A program made the translations under genes and the position numbers. The notes under the pieces are model-generated. The model worked only from the letters and a program-made list of their open reading frames with translations, was not told the DNA's origin and made no database searches. A stretch of 64,000 nt of DNA from Hyperoplus lanceolatus (taxonomy: Eukaryota > Chordata > Actinopteri > Uranoscopiformes > Ammodytidae). The stretch spans positions 34,427,501 to 34,491,500 of the forward strand of contig CM049403.1 of NCBI GenBank assembly GCA_026929865.2, written 5' to 3'. Within the stretch, counting starts at the first letter, position 1; the number at the start of each line of letters is the position of its first letter. Below, piece by piece: positions 58,882-64,000 of this stretch.

Positions 58882-60357
58882 TAAAGACAATGTATATGAG
58901 GTATTTCTGTTGTTGTATGGCATATTCTTCTACATACAAGTACAACATATATCATTATTCAAAATGTAGTAGTTCATTGTAGCAGTTACTCAGTATGATG
59001 TCATTTTAAACACACTTCATTGAAAGACACGGACAATGTTTAAGTATTCTTTTTATGTAATTGGATTTTTTGTAAACATCCTTTTCTGAAGTTTTTCGTT
59101 AATTTCTGTCAACATCCAAATACAGTTGTTAAGCATAGTAACAAAGGAAATTAACTGTACAGAGTAAAATGAGGTGTGGCAATGAGTCCCTTTAAAAACA
59201 AAACCTCTTAAAAACACAAGAAATTTGTAAGTAAGAGATAGTTTGAAGGTAAATGCCTACACTGTACCTACAGTTATATGTGTTTATATTTTCATATTCT
59301 TTTTATGGTATGTTATGTTTCATGAAACAAAGATGTGATCTGTTTTTTTGTTGTTTTCTGTTGCAGATATGGCACATTGACAAAACTGTGTCCTAGTTAT
59401 CTGCAAACGCTAAAATCATGATGCAAAAGTTAAGGGTAGTCACTCAATGTGATGGAGTTTCAAATACACCTCATTTACATTTATTATACCCTTTCAAAAT
59501 GTTTGTTGTTTTTGTTTTTGTTTTGTTGTCCGTTTCAGATGTGGTAGATTAACCAAAAATGCTCAGATGTATTTGTCTGCAAGTGCAAATATCAAATAGT
59601 GCATGTTGAGACATAAACTGTACAGTGTGAAAAATAAGTGTGACTTCAGTGAAAAAAACAAAAAACGCACAAGTTATGATGAGAAAGACAAATTGCAAAG
59701 TTTGAGCTGTAAATACATGTTTAAAATATAATTTTTATTATGAAATTTCAATTAACTTTCTGGGAAGCTGTTTTTTTTTGTTATAGTCTGTTGCAGATTC
59801 AACAAACACTTTATTTATCTGCAAGCGCAAACACCATAATCCTGTAGTAAGTGAAAAAGCCTTAGAATTCCAAAATCCAAGTTGAGAAACAATTGATCTA
59901 GCACTCAATAATTCTGTATGTTCTTTTTTAACGTTAACACATTCAACAACATGAGAACTAAATAAGTTCAATATCTTCCATTCTTATGTATGAAATGTGA
60001 TCAATTGTTTTGGACATCAGGCTTTTTGTCAAAGTGAATGTTTTGTCAGCACTAAAAGTATGTACAGTATATTGTTTCTGATATTCCTTTCATGAACATG
60101 TGTTTTTCTAATACAATCATGTATTGGTAAGTTTGAGGTGTTAAGGTGTACAAAGGATGAGAGAAGAATGCTGAATCTTAAAATGAGAAAGGGCAAAGAC
60201 TGTGATAATGGTCAAATTACGCCATGAGTGAAAATGTGCACCTTCTGTGTTGTTAATAGTGAATGTTTGTTTTTTGAAAGTTTTATAAGAGGCTGATGGA
60301 AAATTGATCATTCTCAGTCATATCTGTAAATGCTGATGATGATTGCTGATTGCAAGT

Positions 60358-60363
60358 AATAAA
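60358..60363 (+). promoter_or_regulatory. Candidate polyadenylation signal for unit E
   Basis: AATAAA in a context of TGCAAGTAATAAACATC, with TTGTGTTGTCTCGTTTTT following, a GT/T-rich element. It implies a 3' UTR of about 1.85 kb; no AATAAA was noticed nearer on this strand. Confidence 0.45.
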
Positions 60364-61088
60364 CATCAACTGAGAATCTGACTATTGTGTTGTCTCGTTT
60401 TTAGTTAAAAACATTCATCTTCAATAGACAATGCACTATTTCAGTTTCCATGACAATAATTGTAAAGTACTGTATGTCAAAAGTATTAATAGTTTTATGA
60501 CTTATCTATTTCTTCTCATGGGATAATTTAACATTAAAAAATGTAAGGTGTTTTACTTTTGGTTTAGGGTTGCAAAGGGTTGGAAAGTTTCCGGTAAATT
60601 CCCAGAAACTTTCCACGGGAACTTTTGCTCGGGAATTTTGGGAATATTCAAAATTGGGAATTATAGGAATTAACTAAATGGCGGTCATTTAAATGATTTT
60701 TCATATCCAAACATAAATCTAAACATATGAACATTATGTTTTGTCATAGGCAGACATCTATGCAAACTAATTAAATAAAAAAAAGATTACATTTGAACAG
60801 ATTTAAGACTTAGATTGTAAGTAGAACTTTATCAAGTTTTGATTATTTTATGAACAATCAATAATTTCACTGAACAACAAAAAGATTAATGTTGAGTAAA
60901 ATATAACTCATCTGTCTGACCCAACCCATTCGATAAATTAAGTAAATTGCCCCCCATGTGATGGAGGAATGCAAGGTGCATGTAGGGGGCGTGGCCTCAG
61001 TACCCCTGCAGTAGGATGTGTGCTATGTGCAACTTGCCAAGTCTACTTGCATGAAATCTGGTTGTTTTAGTCAAGATGCAAAAATATA

Positions 61089-61219
61089 CAGTCCCCTCCA
61101 TAAGTATCGGAACAGTGAGGCCAATTCCTTTATTTTTGCTGTAGACTGGAAACATTTGGGTTTTACACCAAAAGATGAATATGAGACAATAGCTCAGTGC
61201 TTCTCAAATGGTGGGGCGC

Positions 61220-61286
<67 letters not shown>

Positions 61287-63629
61287 AGCGGCAGGGGGGA
61301 CTTAGTTTTTATACAAAGGGTCAGAAGTGTAACAGAATTTAGATCTTACAAAGAAAGGGAGTATCCACTCATTGGACAGAAGGCTGTCAACATCTTACTA
61401 CCCTTTGCCACATCCTATCTGTGTGAGATGGGCTTTTCCACTGTTGCTGCACTCAAGACAAAGTACAGGTCCCAGCTTAACATTGAGCAAGAGTTAAGAG
61501 TAGCAGTATCAAGTTTGAAGCCCAGATTTGGAATGATGTGCACTGCAAAGAGGGCTCACTGCAGCCACTAAAATACAGAGCAAATTGTATTTGTGTGTAT
61601 TATAGCAGAATGTGTTCATATAAAACAGAGAAATAGGGAAATAAGTTCAAAATAATTGTGAAGGTGAATTTAGTTATATTAAAAAAGCTCAAACTGATGT
61701 AGCTGCCAGTTTCAAATAGTTCAGGGTTCAAGGCTTTTTTAATGTCTTGTGTTATGTTCAGGGAAAGTATGCAAATTATACATTAAATATTGTTGCAAAT
61801 GTTGCACACAAAGAGTAATGTTTATTTTTAAGTCATATATATTTTTGAAAGGGAATAAGCTGATGAAGCTGACTGACAAGTGACCAATGTTTACTGTTTA
61901 AAAATGTTATTAATTAAATGAAAACCCCAGAGAATCATTTGCTCTTGTTTCTGTGTTTTGAGATTCACACAGACTGAACGGTCTTGTTTAAATGTTACAA
62001 ATTGAGTTAATAAACTTGGAAATTGTTTTAAGATGTTGCAGATGTCAGCAAATTTTATTAATCTATTTTAATAATAAGGTGATTTTATGCAGAATGCTGG
62101 TGCTAGTAACTCAAACTCATATAACTCTTATACAGATAAATAAATAAATATTAGCAGGTTCTCAATAGTATTTCAATTTAGGGGGGTCGCGAAAAAATTT
62201 CAGTCTCCTAGGGGGGGCATGACAGAAAATAATTGAGAAGCACTGCAATAGCTCAACATTTCAGCTTTCATTTCCAGGTATTCACATCTGGATCTGATAC
62301 ACAACTGAGAAGATATCATTATTTGTAAAGGAACACCACATTTTTAGGCGAGCAGAAGTATTGAAACAGATAGACTTTAAATAAATTAAAGTGAATAAAC
62401 CGTAATATTTTGTCGCAAATACTTTGCTTGCAATAACTGCATCAAGCCTGTGACCCATTGACATCACAAAACGTTTGCATTCTTCTTTTGTGATGCTTTT
62501 CCAGGCTTTCACCGCAGCCTCATTCAGTTGCTGTTTGTTTTGGGGGGTTACTCCCTTCGATCTCCTCTTTAGCAGGTAAAATGCATGCTCTATAGCGTTT
62601 AAGTCTGGAGATTGACTTAGCCAGTCTATAACCTTCCACTTCTTGCCCCTGATTAACTCCTTCATTGTGTTTTGGGTCATTATCTTGCTGCATGATGGAG
62701 GATCTTCGAATCAGTTTGGTTGCATCTTTCCTTAAATTGTCAGACAAAATGTTTCTGAGTTCATTTTGCTGTTGTCATCATGTGTTACATCATCAATGAA
62801 GAATAATGAGCCTGTCCCAGAAGAAGCCATGCAAGCCCAAGCCATGACATTGCCTCCACCGTGTTTCACAGATGAGCCTGTATGTTTGGGATCATGAGTA
62901 GATCCTTTCTTTCTCCAAACTTTAGCCTTTCCATCACTTTGGTAAAGGTTCATCTTGACAACAACACAGTAACACATGATGGCAACAGCAAAATGAACTT
63001 AGAAGTCTACAGAAACATTCGGTCGGCCAATTTAAAGAAATATGCAACCAAACTGATTGGAAAATGCTCCATCATGCAGCAAGATAATGATCCGAAAAAA
63101 CTGCAAAAACAACAAAGGAGTTCATCAGGGGCAAGAAATGGAAGGTTTTAGACTGGCCAAGTCAATCTCCAGACTTAAACGCTATAGAGCATGCATTTTA
63201 CCTGCTAAAGAGGAGATCGAAAGGAGTAACCCCCCAAAACAAACAGCAACTGAATGAGGCTGCGGTGAAAGCCTGGAAAAGCATCACAAAAGAAGAATGC
63301 AAACGTTTTGTGATGTCAATGGGTCACAGGCTTGATGCAGTTATTGCAAGCAAAGTATTTGCGACAAAATATTACGGTTTATTCACTTTAATTTATTTAA
63401 AGTCTATCTGTTCCAAAACTTTTGCTTGCCTAAAAATGTGGTGTTCCTTTTCAAATAATGATATCTTCTCAGTTGTGTATCAGATCCAGATGTGAATACC
63501 TGGAAATGAAAGCTGAAATGTTGAGCTATTGTCTCATATTCATCTTTTGGTGTCAAACCCAAATGTTTCCAGTCTACAGCAAAAATAAAGGAATTGGCCT
63601 CACTGTTCCGATACTTATGGAGGGGACTG
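61089..63629. mobile_element. Palindromic Tc1/mariner-type fragment
   Basis: CAGTCCCCTCCATAAGTATC at the left is the exact complement of the right end, with TA on both sides. Both halves carry the C-terminal half of a Tc1 transposase pointing outward: on the minus strand about 62300-62980 and on the plus strand about 62950-63495, each with SPDLNAIEHAFYLLKRRSKG and SMGHRLDAVIASKVFATKYY. It therefore consists of two copies of the 3' half joined head to head near 62960. Frames contain shifts; inactive. Confidence 0.88.
61195..62245 (+). mobile_element. hAT element, internally deleted, inserted in the Tc1 fragment
   Basis: CAGTGCTTCTCAA ... TTGAGAAGCACTG with a perfect 8-bp duplication CAATAGCT (61187-61194, 62246-62253). 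A frame at 61305-61571 (EYPLIGQKAVNILLPFATSY, MGFSTVAALKTKYRSQLN) is the C-terminal dimerisation region of hAT transposases of the ZBED5/FAM200-like group. A (TA)n tract lies at 61220-61281. Confidence 0.92.
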
Positions 63630-64000
63630 TATATTTCCCCACCTATATTTAAAATCACTGTTCAAGCCTCTGTAAACCTGCTCTAGTAAAAAGCAATATA
63701 TGATATCAAGTTGGGTGTCTCAATGAGCTTTAAAAAAAATCTGATTTGAAGTTAAATGTTCATAAATATTATAAAACTTTTTACAGTCTAGAACGTTTGC
63801 CAGGACTGAAATAACATAGTTAGAAGGATTTAGTGCATTTGGTTTGCTTTAAAGCTAGCTACAGGATGTTTAGGCCCTATAAGGATCGAAACCCAAATTC
63901 TGCACTGACGGCAAGATGGTCGGAGCTTGGTTAATGTATACATTTCCATATAAGTAAAGATAGATAGTCCTTACAGACATAGAAGGTAAACTATCCTAGC
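63630..64000. other. No gene or repeat seen
   Basis: AT-rich sequence to the end of the window without a recognisable frame or element. Confidence 0.5.

Larger units (their letters stand above)
58527..61080. other. 3' flank of unit E; SINE only
   Basis: Probable 3' UTR followed by intergenic DNA. Apart from the SINE at 58738-58881 and the AATAAA at 60358 I see no gene. The block at 59340-59620 partly repeats itself (GTTGCAGATATGGCACATTG / GTTTCAGATGTGGTAGATTA). Confidence 0.5.

Overview
The window is nuclear DNA from a teleost fish. Genes are split by GT-AG introns. The intergenic and intronic space is filled with (TG)n, (AC)n, (GATA)n and (CTGT)n microsatellites, L2-type LINE tails, tRNA-derived SINEs, and MITEs of the Tc1/mariner, hAT, PIF/Harbinger and piggyBac types. 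No prokaryotic or organellar gene was seen.

Region 1 (about 0.15-22 kb) holds the 3' half of a plus-strand nardilysin gene (nrdc): 21 exons, all with correct splice phase, ending at 21852. One exon (2328-2386) carries a single extra base that shifts the frame. Several exon edges with their splice sites are duplicated inside the introns. The introns also carry a degraded antisense LINE, three piggyBac-type MITEs joined through single TTAA sites, and a 31-bp minisatellite grown from a SINE.

Region 2 (22-27.9 kb) has no host gene. It holds MITEs, LINE tails, a SINE and a retroviral-type LTR with a tRNA-Pro-like primer-binding site, ending about 125 bp before the start codon of the next gene.

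Region 3 (27.9-58.5 kb) is the most interesting part. It is a plus-strand tandem cluster of five related units built from paired SAM domains plus a pyrin death-fold domain (PYD). Unit A is SAM-SAM-PYD with a basic, Cys-Cys tail. Unit B is PYD with the same kind of tail, the SAM segment deleted. Unit C is SAM-SAM-PYD with a lost tail and two transposon-derived, in-frame introns. Unit D is a PYD fragment fused to another leader. Unit E is SAM-SAM-PYD followed by the SAMD9/SAMD9L core (SIR2-like region, P-loop NTPase, TPR-like and C-terminal regions). Unit E is open for about 1550 codons except for one in-frame TGA at 56994. The N-terminal AlbA_2 region of mammalian SAMD9/9L is not seen in E; a PYD sits at that point. 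By inference this is an innate-immune locus in which a SAMD9-type sensor carries an inflammasome-type PYD beside several short SAM/PYD proteins that could act as adaptors or decoys.

Region 4 (58.5-64 kb) has the likely 3' end of unit E, then a palindromic Tc1-type transposon fragment interrupted by a hAT element with a perfect 8-bp target duplication. Exon limits were read from the sequence by phase and family similarity; nothing here was tested with transcripts or database searches.
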